64,000 nt of DNA from Streptomyces griseoloalbus (GTDB lineage: Bacteria; Actinomycetota; Actinomycetes; Streptomycetales; Streptomycetaceae): contig BMUD01000004.1 in the NCBI GenBank assembly GCA_014650015.1, positions 62,001-126,000 of the forward strand, read 5' to 3'. The notes beneath the pieces were generated by a model, which saw only the letters and a program-made list of their open reading frames with translations, did no database searches and had not been told where the DNA came from. Position numbers and translations under genes: made by a program. Shown piece after piece: positions 8,947 to 18,092 of this stretch (the first letter of the stretch is position 1; each line of letters begins with the position of its first letter).

Positions 8947-10143
8947 TCAGCCCGCCGTGCCGGGGGCCGCGGGTGTATGGACTCCCGGGTGGGCCCGGGC
9001 GGTTCCCGGTGGGGTGACGGGACGCCGGTGGCGGGGCGCGCGGGCGCCGGGCGCCGGAGGGCCGCCCCGGGTCTCGGCGGCCAGCATGGCGATGCCCGCG
9101 CGCAGGTCCTCGTCCCGGGCGGCCCGCCGCAGCCGGTGCGCCGCGCTCCCGGTCAGGAGGACCTCTTCGAGCAGCGTGTGTACGGTGCCGTAGTCACCGG
9201 ACGCCTCCAGCGCCGGGCGCAGCCGGTGCAGCATCCCGCGCAGCACCACGGGGGCCGGGGCCGGGCGGCGGGTCCGTGGATCGACGAGCTCTCCTTCGAG
9301 GCCGGAGCGCGCCGCGCGCCAGGCGGCGGCCCGCAGCCACTCGTGGTGTCCGTCGCACCGCGGCCTCTCCCCCCGCTCCAGACGGTCGCGGACGTCGCGG
9401 ACCAGCGCTCGGAACAGTCCGGCGACCAGCACCACGGTCTCGGCCCGCGGACACGCGTCGCAGATGCGCAGTTCCAGCGTGCGCTGGTGGGCCGACGGCC
9501 GGACGTCCTGGTACAGCATCCCGGTGTCGGTGATGACGCCCGAGCCGATCAGGTCGTCCACGGCGGCGTCGTACTCGGCGGCGCTCCCGTAGCAGCCGGC
9601 GGGGCCGGCGGTCGGCCAGCGCTGCCACAGCATGGTGCGCCAGCTGGCGTACCCGGTGTCCGCGCCCAGCCAGAACGGTGAACTGGCCGACAGCGCCAGC
9701 AGCGGCGGCAGCCAGGGCGACAGCGGGCACATGGCGCGCACCGCGGTGTCCCGGTCCGGTACGTCGACGTGTATCTGCGCGCTGCAGATGAGCTGTTCGT
9801 CGGCGACCCGGCGGTAGTCGTCGGCCATGTGCCGGTAGCGGGGTTCCGGAGTGACGTCGCGGGAGGTGACGCCGGCCAGCGGGACGGTGCCCGCGGCCAC
9901 GGGCGCCAGGCCGAGCGGGGCGGCGGCCGAGTCGAGCCGGCGCCGGGCTTCGGACAGGTCCGCGTGGAGAGCGTCGAGGGTGTCGTGCACCTGGCTGTTG
10001 TGTTCCACCACCGACTGCTGCAGCTCACGGGTGAACCGGGATCCGCCGAGCCGTTCGAGCAGGGGGCCGGCACAGGGCACGAGCCGGCCGCTCTGCACGT
10101 CCACGACGTGGAACTCTTCCTCGGCCCCGATACGCACCGTCAC
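8947..10143 (-). CDS. YbdK-type carboxylate-amine ligase (GCS2 family)
   Basis: A 398-residue member of the glutamate-cysteine ligase type 2 family, which forms peptide-like amide bonds using ATP. It opens with the conserved TVRIGAEEEFHVVD. It also has VEHNSQVHD, ICSAQIHVDVPDRD (metal and substrate site), a LALSASSPFWLGADTGYASWR core and TLELRICDACPRAE. The frame continues upstream as low-quality sequence, but the GTG at 10143 follows AAGGGG and begins exactly where the family begins. The final 30 residues (PRHRRPVTPPG...) are a proline-rich tail not typical of the family. The physiological substrate is unknown. It stands alone, with a 307-bp gap upstream. Confidence 0.9.
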   Translation of the reverse strand: MTVRIGAEEEFHVVDVQSGRLVPCAGPLLERLGGSRFTRELQQSVVEHNSQVHDTLDALHADLSEARRRLDSAAAPLGLAPVAAGTVPLAGVTSRDVTPEPRYRHMADDYRRVADEQLICSAQIHVDVPDRDTAVRAMCPLSPWLPPLLALSASSPFWLGADTGYASWRTMLWQRWPTAGPAGCYGSAAEYDAAVDDLIGSGVITDTGMLYQDVRPSAHQRTLELRICDACPRAETVVLVAGLFRALVRDVRDRLERGERPRCDGHHEWLRAAAWRAARSGLEGELVDPRTRRPAPAPVVLRGMLHRLRPALEASGDYGTVHTLLEEVLLTGSAAHRLRRAARDEDLRAGIAMLAAETRGGPPAPGARAPRHRRPVTPPGTARAHPGVHTPAAPGTAG

Positions 10144-10450
10144 CGCCGGCCCCTTGCCCGTAGCCCTGCGCCGTCCTCCGCCGGCCGTCGGATCACCGGC
10201 GGCGTATGCGGGCGTTCCGGGTGCCCCGGACTTCCCGGGGCACGCCTTCGGATCGCGGCCCTGCCCCGAGTGGGCGGTGGGGTGTTCCGGGGCGGGGGCA
10301 CCCGTCGCCCGCGGCATCAGTGCGCGGCCCGCTCCTGCGTGGGGCGGGAGATGCCCAGGCCAGGACCGCTCCCGCGAGACAGCAGACCGGTGAGGACTGC
10401 GGCGGTGTGGACCCCGTCGCGGACGGCCTGCCTCCCGTCGGGCCTCACCC
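10144..10450. other. 307-bp intergenic region
   Basis: This lies between the rsbV-like stop and the ligase start, both on the minus strand. It contains no frame with a believable start or family, and no strong terminator was seen. It presumably holds the ligase promoter. Confidence 0.4.
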
Positions 10451-10789
10451 TCAGCGGTCGGTGAGCAGCGCCACGGTGTCCCGGATGTCGAATACCTGAT
10501 CGAGGCCGGTCAGGTGCAGCAGGCGCCTCATGTTGGCCGTCACGGCCACCAGGACCACCTCGCCCCCGGCCGACACGACCTGGTTGCGGACGGCGATCAG
10601 CGCGGTGAAGCCGCTCGAGTCGCAGAACTCGAGCTTGCTCAGATCCATCGCCAGGAGCCGGCCGGGCGGGAGAGCCGTTTCCTGGGCGCTGTGGCGCAAC
10701 TGCTGCGCGTTGGTGTGGTCGAGGTCGCCGGCGACCTCGAGGACGAGGCCGGCGGGCGCGTGCGACGCGGTGATCGTCAAGGACTTCAT
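10451..10789 (-). CDS. STAS-domain anti-anti-sigma factor (RsbV-like)
   Basis: A 112-residue single STAS domain, the switch protein whose phosphorylation state decides whether an anti-sigma kinase is sequestered. The phosphorylatable serine lies in the LEFCDSSGFTALI motif (residues 54-65). Its ATG overlaps the stop of the upstream PAS-SpoIIE phosphatase gene by 4 bases, so the two are translationally coupled. The expected chemistry is that the upstream phosphatase removes phosphate from this protein, placed there by an RsbW-like kinase such as the one at 8389-8832. Length and architecture are standard. Which sigma factor it controls is not visible. Confidence 0.92.
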   Translation of the reverse strand: MKSLTITASHAPAGLVLEVAGDLDHTNAQQLRHSAQETALPPGRLLAMDLSKLEFCDSSGFTALIAVRNQVVSAGGEVVLVAVTANMRRLLHLTGLDQVFDIRDTVALLTDR

Positions 10790-12066
10790 GCGCGGTCTCG
10801 GGATCCGGTGTCGGTGCGGGCGGGAAGACCGACGGCGAGCAGGGCGGTGTCGTCGTCGAGTCCGTCACCGAAGCCGCTCAGCAGTTCCGTCAGGGCGTCG
10901 ATCACACGGTGCGGGCCCGAGGGAGCGAGGCTGGCGGCGAAGGACGCCAGTGCCTCGTAGCCGTACAGCTCCCGGTGGGGGCCGATCCGGGCCTCGGTGA
11001 GGCCGTCGGTGTACAGCAACAGCGTGTCGCCCGGACGCAGGGTGACGCGGACCTGGACGAACTGCGCCCCGGGGAGGGCTCCCACGAGCATGCCGCCGGG
11101 GGTGGAGAGGTACTCCACGCCGCCGTCCCCGCGCAGGACCAGCGCCGGAGGATGGCCGCCGGAGGCCAGCCGGACGTTCAGGGTGTCCCCCGCCCGTTCC
11201 AGGACGCCGGCCACGGCGGTGCAGTACCGCGGATCGTCGCCGGTGTACCGGTCCAGCAGGGCCGTGTTGAGGTCGCGCAGGTTGGTGACGGGATCGGGGT
11301 CGTGGAGTGCCGCGGCGCGCAGGGTGTAGCGGGTGAGGGAGGTCAGCGCGGCGGCCTGCGGTCCCTTGCCGCACACGTCGCCGAGGAAGAAGGCGAATCG
11401 GTCGTCGCCGTCCAGCGGGAAGAGATCGTAGAAGTCGCCGCCCAGCTGGAATGGTGAGGCCGTGTGGTAGTGGCCGGCCGTCTCCACGCCGGGGATGTCG
11501 GGCAGGGTCGCCGGCAGCAGGCTCTGCTGGAGTACGGCCAGCGCCTCGCGCAGCCGCTCGCGGTCGGCCTCGGCCTGTTTGCGGGCCTCGTCCGCGGCGC
11601 GGCGGGCGCGCAGCAGTTCCTGTTCGTAGGCGCGCCGGTCGGTGGCGTCGAAGACGGTGGTCCTGATCAGCAGGGGTTCGCCGTCGTCGGTCTTCTTCAC
11701 CGTCGAGGTGATCAGGACCGGCAGCCGGGAGCCCTGCGCGGTGCGCATCTCCAGTGCGATGCCGCCGAGGTGTCCCTGCATGCGCAGCAGGGGGGCGAAG
11801 TGCGTCTCGTGGTAGAGCCTGCCGCCGACCGTGAGCAGGTCGCTGAAGCGCATCCGGCCCACGACCTCGTCGCGGGAGAGACCGAGCCAGTTCAGCAGGG
11901 TCGCGTTGACCTTGGCGACGGTGCCGTCCATCAGGGTGGACAGGTAGCCGCAGGGGGCCGACTCGTACAGGTCCTCAGCGGAGTCCTCCAGCAGGGCGCT
12001 GAAGGCCGCGCGGGTGCTGGGCACCCCCCTGCCCGGCCCGTCGGAACCACCGGTCGGTGGGCTCAT
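10786..12066 (-). CDS. PAS-PP2C (SpoIIE) phosphatase, RsbP-like
   Basis: A 426-residue cytoplasmic phosphatase. A PAS sensor occupies about 28-145 (ESAPCGYLSTLMDGTVAKVN... LITSTVKKTDDGEPLLIRTTVFDATDRRA). A coiled linker follows (145-182, rich in Arg, Ala and Glu), then a SpoIIE PP2C domain (190-415). Metal ligands are in GGDFYD (Asp211), GDVCGKG (Asp230), LLYTDGLTEAR (Asp354) and DDDTALL. PAS plus coiled coil plus PP2C is the layout of Bacillus RsbP, which dephosphorylates RsbV. The gene overlaps an RsbQ-like hydrolase gene upstream and a STAS gene downstream by 4 bases each, forming a tight three-gene operon. It lacks the HATPase seen in the two larger SpoIIE proteins of this window. Confidence 0.92.
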   Translation of the reverse strand: MSPPTGGSDGPGRGVPSTRAAFSALLEDSAEDLYESAPCGYLSTLMDGTVAKVNATLLNWLGLSRDEVVGRMRFSDLLTVGGRLYHETHFAPLLRMQGHLGGIALEMRTAQGSRLPVLITSTVKKTDDGEPLLIRTTVFDATDRRAYEQELLRARRAADEARKQAEADRERLREALAVLQQSLLPATLPDIPGVETAGHYHTASPFQLGGDFYDLFPLDGDDRFAFFLGDVCGKGPQAAALTSLTRYTLRAAALHDPDPVTNLRDLNTALLDRYTGDDPRYCTAVAGVLERAGDTLNVRLASGGHPPALVLRGDGGVEYLSTPGGMLVGALPGAQFVQVRVTLRPGDTLLLYTDGLTEARIGPHRELYGYEALASFAASLAPSGPHRVIDALTELLSGFGDGLDDDTALLAVGLPARTDTGSRDRA

Positions 12067-12869
12067 CGGTCGAGGTCTGCAACGAACGCGGAGATCGCCG
12101 ACGCGGTGGCCTCGGGGGCGCTCAGCTGGGGGCAGTGGCCGGTGGCGGCCAGGGTGACCAGTTCACTGCCGGGTATCGCGGAGTGGACGTACGCGCCGAC
12201 CTCCGGGGGTGCGATGGCGTCCTGCTCGCACTCCAGGATCAGCGTGGGCACGGTCACCCCCGCGAGGTCCTTGCGGCTGTCGGACAGGAACGTCGTGCGC
12301 GCGAAGACCCGGGCGATGTCCGGGTCGGTGGCGCAGAAGCTGTTGGTGAGTTCCTCGCCCAGCTCGGGCCGGTCCGGGTTGCCCATGATCACCGGGGCCA
12401 TGGTCGCCGACCAGCCCAGGTAGTTCGACTCCAGCGACTCCAGGAGCTCGTCGATGTCCTCCGCGCTGAAGCCGCCGCGGTAGCCGTCCTCGTCGATGTA
12501 GTACGGCGACGGGCACACCATGACCAGCGAGCCGATCCGTTCCGGGGCGGCGGCCCCGGCCAGCACGCCGGCCATCGCGCTCACGGAGTGGCCGACCAGC
12601 ACGGCGTCCCGCAGGTCGAGCTCCTCGCAGACCTCCACGACGTCACGGGCATAGCCGTCGAGGGAGGAGTAGCGCTCCTCCCGCCAGGCCGACACATCGG
12701 AGCGGCCGGCGCCCACGTAGTCGAAGAGCACTACCCGGAAGTCCTTGGCGAGGGCGGGCTCGACCAGACGCCACATGTTCTGGTCACAGCCGAATCCGTG
12801 CGCCAGGACAATCGTGCGGCCGGAGCTGCGCCCGGTCACACGGATGTTGTTCCTGCGATGAATGCTCAT
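12063..12869 (-). CDS. RsbQ-like alpha/beta hydrolase
   Basis: A 268-residue alpha/beta hydrolase of the RsbQ / KAI2 / D14 family. It begins with the typical NNIRVTG, and HGFGCDQNMWR forms the oxyanion region. The nucleophile Ser95 is in GHSVSAM, the exact motif of the family, with Asp217 (ECEQDAIAP) and His245 (GHCPQLS) completing the triad. In Bacillus subtilis RsbQ hydrolyses or delivers an unknown small hydrophobic signal that activates the PAS domain of RsbP under energy stress. Here the gene overlaps an RsbP-like gene by 4 bases, which supports the same partnership. The ATG at 12869 has a poor ribosome site. An unspecific esterase is the only alternative, and the motif match makes it unlikely. 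Confidence 0.92.
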   Translation of the reverse strand: MSIHRRNNIRVTGRSSGRTIVLAHGFGCDQNMWRLVEPALAKDFRVVLFDYVGAGRSDVSAWREERYSSLDGYARDVVEVCEELDLRDAVLVGHSVSAMAGVLAGAAAPERIGSLVMVCPSPYYIDEDGYRGGFSAEDIDELLESLESNYLGWSATMAPVIMGNPDRPELGEELTNSFCATDPDIARVFARTTFLSDSRKDLAGVTVPTLILECEQDAIAPPEVGAYVHSAIPGSELVTLAATGHCPQLSAPEATASAISAFVADLDR

Positions 12870-12947
12870 TCACCCATGCTCGCACGACGGACGGGAAACC
12901 CGGCCGGATGGCCGGATTCCGGACGATCCGCGCGACGGACCTCACGA

Positions 12948-13023
12948 CCGGTCGTCACCGGCGGGGGGACTTCGGGCCGGTCGTCACCGGCGGAGGGACC
13001 TCACGGCCGGTCGTCCGCCGGGA
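12948..13023. repeat. Three 29-30 bp imperfect tandem repeats
   Basis: CCGGTCGTCACCGGCGG occurs at 12948 and 12977, and a shortened copy starts at 13007, giving spacings of 29 and 30 bases. Similar linker sequence (GGGAC.TC) lies between them. The third copy runs into the 3' end of the dehydrogenase gene, so the repeat shapes its last codons. Confidence 0.75.
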
Positions 13024-13906
13024 CGCCGGGGTGTGTGCCGTCGGTCCTGGCCTCCAGTGCGCGCAGGACGGCCACCATGTCCTCGCCCCCGTGGCCGGTC
13101 GCCACGGTCTCGTCGAAGAGGGCGTGGCAGACGTCGAGGAGCGGGGAGGCCAGGCCGGCCTCGCGGGCGGCCCGCGCGATCAGGCGGTTGTTCTTCAGTA
13201 CGTCCGTGGCCGCGGCCTGGACCGAGAAGTCACGGGCGAGCAGCTTGGGCGCCTTCATGCGCGAGACGGCGCTGGCCATCGGGCCCGCGTCCAGGACGTC
13301 CAGGAAGCGGGCGCGGTCGAGCCCATGCCGGTCGGCGAAGTGGAACGCCTCGGTCAGCCCGGTGACCTGGGTGATCAGGAACAGGTTCACCAAGAGCTTC
13401 ATCAGCAGGGCGTTCGGAACCGGGCCGCAGTCGAACGCCTCACGGCACAGGGGGGCGAGCAGGGGCCGTACGGCCGTGACGGCGGTGGCGTCGCCGGCCA
13501 GCATCGCGACCAGTTGCCCCTGCTCCGCAGGCACCCGGGAGCCGGAGACCGGTGCCTCGACGTACGCACCGCCCGCGTCACGGACGGCGGCCTCCAGGGC
13601 GGCCGAGTACTCCGGCGACGTGGTGCCCATGTGGACGACGGTGTGCCCGGCGACCCGGGTGGCGAAGTCCGGGGTGCCGCGGCCCAGCACCGCGTCTACG
13701 GCGTCCTCGTCGGCGAGCACGAGGATCACGGTGCCGGCCCGGTCGAAGACCTCCGCCGCGCTCCCGGCGACCTCGGCACCGGCGGCGCTCAGGGGTGCGC
13801 ACCGGGCGGGGGTGCGGTTCCAGACGACGAGGGGCGTTCCGGCGCGGGCGAGGTTGAGCGCCATGGGCCGGCCCATGACGCCGAGTCCGATGAAACCCAC
13901 GTGCAC
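13001..13906 (-). CDS. NAD(P)-binding 3-hydroxyisobutyrate dehydrogenase-family oxidoreductase
   Basis: A 301-residue beta-hydroxyacid dehydrogenase. The Rossmann motif is [13 protein letters not shown] (4-16), VWNRTP is the cofactor loop, [17 protein letters not shown] is the substrate motif, and the catalytic Lys170 is in [12 protein letters not shown]. It oxidises a 3-hydroxy acid or reduces a related carbonyl or imine; the substrate is not resolvable. The GTG start (13906) immediately precedes the Rossmann fold. It is divergent from a TetR regulator gene with two palindromic operators between them, so it is the likely regulated target. Its C-terminal TGA lies in a short tandem repeat. Confidence 0.9.
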   Translation of the reverse strand: MHVGFIGLGVMGRPMALNLARAGTPLVVWNRTPARCAPLSAAGAEVAGSAAEVFDRAGTVILVLADEDAVDAVLGRGTPDFATRVAGHTVVHMGTTSPEYSAALEAAVRDAGGAYVEAPVSGSRVPAEQGQLVAMLAGDATAVTAVRPLLAPLCREAFDCGPVPNALLMKLLVNLFLITQVTGLTEAFHFADRHGLDRARFLDVLDAGPMASAVSRMKAPKLLARDFSVQAAATDVLKNNRLIARAAREAGLASPLLDVCHALFDETVATGHGGEDMVAVLRALEARTDGTHPGVPADDRP

Positions 13907-13947
13907 GCCGCACCGCCGTTTCCGGGCCGCGCCGAGGCGCCCCTGCC

Positions 13948-13990
13948 TATGACCGTCGTCATAGTAGCGGCTGTCATGACGGCGGTCATA
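13948..13990. promoter_or_regulatory. Double palindromic operator of the divergent TetR regulator
   Basis: Two related inverted repeats, TATGACCGTCGTCATA (13948-13963, arms TATGAC/GTCATA) and CATGACGGCGGTCATA (13975-13990), have centres 27 bp apart. They lie between the dehydrogenase start (13906) and the TetR start (14028). Repeat size and position fit autoregulation and control of the dehydrogenase; binding is inferred. Confidence 0.75.
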
Positions 13991-14027
13991 GGGTGAGCGG
14001 GAGCATCACGAGGGCGGGAGGCCGGGG

Positions 14028-14645
14028 ATGGCGGTGTCCGAACGCGGGCCCCGGGAGCGGATGGTCTTCAGCGCGGCCCAGCTGATCCGGCGCGACGGGG
14101 TCGCCGCGACGGGGATGCGTGAGGTGGCCGCGCACGCCGAGGCGCCACGCGGTTCGCTCCAGCACTACTTCCCGGGCGGCAAGGAGCAGCTGGTCAACGA
14201 GGCGGTGGGCTGGGCGGGCCGGTACGCGGGCGACCGCGTGGCCCGCTTCCTGGCCGCGCTGCCGCAGCCGACGCCCGGCGGGCTGTTCGCCGAGATGGTC
14301 CGGCAGTGGACCGACGAGTACGAGTCCGCCGGCTTCGGCGGCGGCTGTCCCGTGGCCGCCGCCACGGTGGACCGCGCGGGGTCCGCCGAGTCGACGCGTG
14401 CGGCCGCGTCCGCCGCCTTCGACCGGTGGACGGGGGCGGTGGCCCGGGCGCTGTCGGACATGGGCGTCCCCGCCGAACGGGCCGAGCCGCTCGCCACGCT
14501 CATGATCAGTTCCCTCGAAGGGGCGATCCTCCTCGCCCGCGCCGAGCGGGACGTACGCGCCCTGACGACGGTGTCCCGCGAACTCGGCCCCCTCCTGGAC
14601 GCGGCGGTGAGCAGCACCGACTTCGGGCAGGTCGCCGAGGGGTGA
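14028..14645 (+). CDS. TetR-family regulator (LmrA/YxaF type)
   Basis: A 205-residue repressor. The helix-turn-helix covers about 10-55 (RERMVFSAAQLIRRDGVAATGMREVAAHAEAPRGSLQHYFPGGKEQLVNEAV), with SLQHYFPGGK as the recognition-helix end. The ligand domain contains GFGGGCPVAAATVD, characteristic of the LmrA/YxaF subgroup whose members sense antibiotics or flavonoids. The ATG at 14028 follows GGGAGG. Two palindromes upstream are its probable binding sites. It likely represses itself and the divergent hydroxyacid dehydrogenase. The ligand is not known. htpG follows 68 bases downstream. Confidence 0.92.
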   Translation: MAVSERGPRERMVFSAAQLIRRDGVAATGMREVAAHAEAPRGSLQHYFPGGKEQLVNEAVGWAGRYAGDRVARFLAALPQPTPGGLFAEMVRQWTDEYESAGFGGGCPVAAATVDRAGSAESTRAAASAAFDRWTGAVARALSDMGVPAERAEPLATLMISSLEGAILLARAERDVRALTTVSRELGPLLDAAVSSTDFGQVAEG

Positions 14646-14713
14646 CGGCGTGTTGACTAAAGTGGGCGCGCCAGTACCCGGCCATCCATGGACCAGTGAG
14701 GTAATCGCGAACC

Positions 14714-16612
14714 ATGCCGACCGAAACGTTTGAGTTCCAGGTAGAGGCCCGTCAGCTGCTCCAGCTGATGATCCACTCGGTCTACTCGAACAAGGACGTC
14801 TTCCTTCGTGAACTCGTCTCCAACGCCTCCGACGCGCTCGACAAGCTGCGTCTGGCCGCGCTGCGGGACGACACGCTCGACGCCGACGTCTCCGACCTGC
14901 ACATCGAGCTGGAGATCGACAAGGACGCCCGTACCCTGACCGTGCGGGACAACGGCATCGGGATGTCGTACGACGAGGTCGGGCAGCTCATCGGCACGAT
15001 CGCCAACTCGGGCACCGCCGAGTTCCTGCGGGAGCTGCGGGAGGCACAGGACACGGCCGGGGCGGAGGGGCTGATCGGCCAGTTCGGCGTCGGCTTCTAC
15101 TCGGGCTTCATGGTCGCGGACGAGGTCACCCTGCTCACCCGGCGCGCGGGAGAGCAGCGGGGCACGCGCTGGACCTCGCGCGGCGAGGGCACGTACACGC
15201 TCGACGCGGTCGACGACGCACCGCAGGGCACCTCGGTCACGCTGCACCTCAAGCCGGCCGACCCGGACAACCAGCTGCACGACTACACCTCGGTGTGGAC
15301 GATCAAGGAGATCGTCAAGCGCTACTCGGACTTCATCACCTGGCCCATCAGGCTCGTCGGGGAGGCGGGCGAGGACGACGAGGCGGCCGGGCCCGAGACG
15401 CTGAACTCGATGAAGGCGCTGTGGGCGCGCTCGCGCGACGAGGTGTCCGACGAGGAGTACCACGAGCTCTACAAGCACATCAGCCACGACTGGCGGGACC
15501 CGCTGGAGACCATCCAGCTGCAGGCCGAGGGCACCTTCGAGTACCAGGCCCTGCTGTTCGTCCCGTCGCACGCCCCGCACGACCTGTTCAACCAGAACTT
15601 CAAGCGCGGCCTGCAGCTGTACGTGAAGCGCGTCTTCATCATGGACGACTGCGAGGAACTGCTGCCGCCCTACCTGCGCTTCGTCAAGGGCGTCGTCGAC
15701 GCGCAGGACCTCTCGCTGAACGTGTCCCGCGAGATCCTCCAGCAGGACCGGCACATCCGGATGATGCAGCGCCGGCTCACGAAGAAGGTGCTGTCCTCGG
15801 TCAAGAGCATGATGACCGGCGACGCCGAGCGGTACGCCACGTTCTGGCGGGAGTTCGGGGCGGTGCTGAAGGAGGGGCTGGTCACCGACCCCGACAACCG
15901 TGACGCCGTCCTCGCGGTGACGTCGTTCGCGACCACGCACGGCGACGACGGGACGGTCACGCTGAAGCAGTACGTGGAGCGGATGCCGGACGGACAGGAC
16001 GACATCTACTACATCACCGGCGAGTCCCGGGAGAGCATCGACAACTCCCCGCACATGGAGGCGTTCCGGGAGCGGGGCATCGAGGTGCTGCTGCTCACCG
16101 ACCCCGTGGACGAGGTGTGGGTCGACGCCGTGGGCGAGTACGAGGGCAAGCGGCTGCGGTCGATCACCAAGGGCGAGATCGACCTCGCCGCGCGCGGGGA
16201 CGACACGAGCGAGGACGACCGGGAGAAGCGGGCCGAGGAGTACGCGGGGCTGCTCGGCTGGATGCGGGAGCGGCTGGAGGAGGACATCAAGGAGGTGCGT
16301 CTGTCGACCCGTCTGACGGTGTCCCCGGCCTGTCTCGTCGCCGACGCGAACGACCTCACGCCGGCGCTGGAGAACATGTACCGGGCCATGGGCCAGGAGG
16401 TGCCGCGCACCAAGCGCATCCTCGAACTCAACCCGGACCACGTGCTGGTGAAGGGTTTGAACGAGGCGTACGGGGAGCGCGAGGACCGCTCGGACCTCAG
16501 CGAGACCGCCGAACTCCTGTACTCCCTGGCCGTGTTGGCGGAGGGTGGGCGGCCGAAGGACCCGGCACGCTTCGTGCAGCTGATGGCCGACCGCCTGGAG
16601 CGCACCCTGTGA
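14714..16612 (+). CDS. htpG: Molecular chaperone HtpG (Hsp90)
   Basis: A 632-residue Hsp90 homologue that folds client proteins in an ATP cycle. The N-terminal ATPase has [39 protein letters not shown] and [15 protein letters not shown]. The middle domain has [25 protein letters not shown] with the catalytic-loop arginine region [12 protein letters not shown], and a C-terminal dimerisation domain completes the full length. The ATG at 14714 follows GTGAGGTAA. It is monocistronic and faces the acyltransferase gene. No frameshift or missing motif was seen. Confidence 0.97.
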
Positions 16613-16865
16613 GGTGACGGCGCGGCAGGCCGTGATCAGACGCGAGCCGGCTCGGCGCGCCCCGGCCGGCCGGCCGCCCTGAGGCGTCGGCCGCGGCGGG
16701 TCGGGCCCCAGGGCCGGAGGATCGGGATCACCGTCATGAAGAGGTAGGCGGACAGCGAGACGGCCGGTCCGAAGAAGACGTCGCCTCCGTCGGGCAGGGG
16801 ATGCCCGGCGGAGACGGCCGCCGCGCGGGAGTAACCCCGCGTACCGACGTCGGCGTACGGCGGGG

Positions 16866-17951
16866 TCAGTGGTCGCGGAGCCGGCCCAGCTGTGTGAGGG
16901 TGCGCCGGGCCGCGTCGGCGAGCCGGGGGTGGCCGCGCACGAAGCGGCGGGCGGCCCTGGCCGGCTCCCGGCCCAGGCGGTACGCGGCCCCGCCCGGACC
17001 CGGGCGCACCACGGCGCCCTCGTACACGGGGAGTTCGCGGGTCTTGAGCGAGTCCTTGTACCGGGCGGGCCCGCTGCCCAGGTCGACCATGCGGATCCCG
17101 TCGGCCGCCGCCGCCTCGAGCATCCGCAACTGCAGCACCAGCCCCGGTGAGTACCTGCCGTGGTCGCGGTCGTACGCCGGGAACCACCAGGACAGTACGG
17201 TGGCCGAGCGCAGGCCGAAGTGGGCTGCCACGGGGCGGCCGTCTGCGTACAGCACGGAGAGCAGTCCCCGGCACTCGGGGTCGTCGCCGTGTGCGAGCAG
17301 GTCCACCAGCCCGGTGATCCACTGCTGCGCGAACCGGTCCCGTCGGCCGGTCCGCCGGTACTGGGCGGATTTCCAGCGCATCAGCGCCCGCAGCGCCTCC
17401 GGGTCCCGGGCGTCGTACACGAACCGCACCTCGCCGATCTGCCGGGCGAGCCTGCGTTCCCTGGCCAGGATCTGCTTGAGGAATCCCGGGGAACGGGCGC
17501 GCAGCCCGTCGAGGTAGTGCTCGTATCCCTCGTCGAGGTCGATCACCGGGTCGGCGAGCTCCTCGAGGGTGTGCGGGAGGAAGAGGTCCTGGCCGGCCTC
17601 CAGGTTGTCGAACTCCCACGACGAGAGCGCACAGGCGGCGAGCAGGGTGCGCGGGTCGAGCCGGATGCCGGGACGCAGCACGGCTCCCTGGCTGTCCGAC
17701 ACTCCCAGCCCGATGGCCCGGCCCTGCCCCAGCGGCCCCTTCTCGTACGGGAAGAATCCGACCGGTGTGCCGTCGTCCTGTAAGACGGCCACCCTGGCTC
17801 CAGGACTGACCTGTCCGACGGCCGTGGTGAACACGGGGTCGAGAAACGGGTTCTCCGGTGCGCCGGACTCCGCGCGCAGATGTCTCCATACCTTGTGCTC
17901 GCTCGGGCCCAGCTCGTCCGGCCGCACCACGAGAATGCGCTTTCTCTCCAT
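16866..17951 (-). CDS. CelD/BcsL-like GNAT acyltransferase (Acetyltransf_6)
   Basis: A 361-residue soluble protein of the CelD/FemAB-like GNAT group, linked in other bacteria to extracellular polysaccharide or peptidoglycan side-chain transfer. Visible family features are SWEFDNLEAGQDL, the central FLKQILARERRLARQIGEVRFVYDARDPEALRALMRWKSAQYRRTGR and the C-terminal GNAT half LSVLYADGRPVAAHFGLR... YSPGLVLQLRMLEAAAADGIRMVDLGSGPARYKDSLKT. The open frame extends upstream, but the ATG at 17951 has GGAGG 6-8 bases before it. It converges on htpG across 253 bases with no convincing gene. The acyl donor and acceptor are unknown. Confidence 0.85.
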   Translation of the reverse strand: MERKRILVVRPDELGPSEHKVWRHLRAESGAPENPFLDPVFTTAVGQVSPGARVAVLQDDGTPVGFFPYEKGPLGQGRAIGLGVSDSQGAVLRPGIRLDPRTLLAACALSSWEFDNLEAGQDLFLPHTLEELADPVIDLDEGYEHYLDGLRARSPGFLKQILARERRLARQIGEVRFVYDARDPEALRALMRWKSAQYRRTGRRDRFAQQWITGLVDLLAHGDDPECRGLLSVLYADGRPVAAHFGLRSATVLSWWFPAYDRDHGRYSPGLVLQLRMLEAAAADGIRMVDLGSGPARYKDSLKTRELPVYEGAVVRPGPGGAAYRLGREPARAARRFVRGHPRLADAARRTLTQLGRLRDH

Positions 17952-18092
17952 GTGTGCCTCCTGTGTCGTCATGGTTTCGGGACACGAGAAGGCCTGCTCG
18001 TCACTGTGGACCGGCTCGGGGAGCTCACGGAGGACACCCCGGGGGGCAGTACCCGGCCGCACGGCGCAGGCCCTGGGCGGTACTGCCGTCGC

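Noticed and set aside
16636-16865. Possible small membrane ORF (FFGPAVSLSAYLFMTVIPIL) between htpG and the acyltransferase gene
   Set aside because: No in-frame start with a ribosome site precedes the hydrophobic part; it is the tail of a shadow frame.
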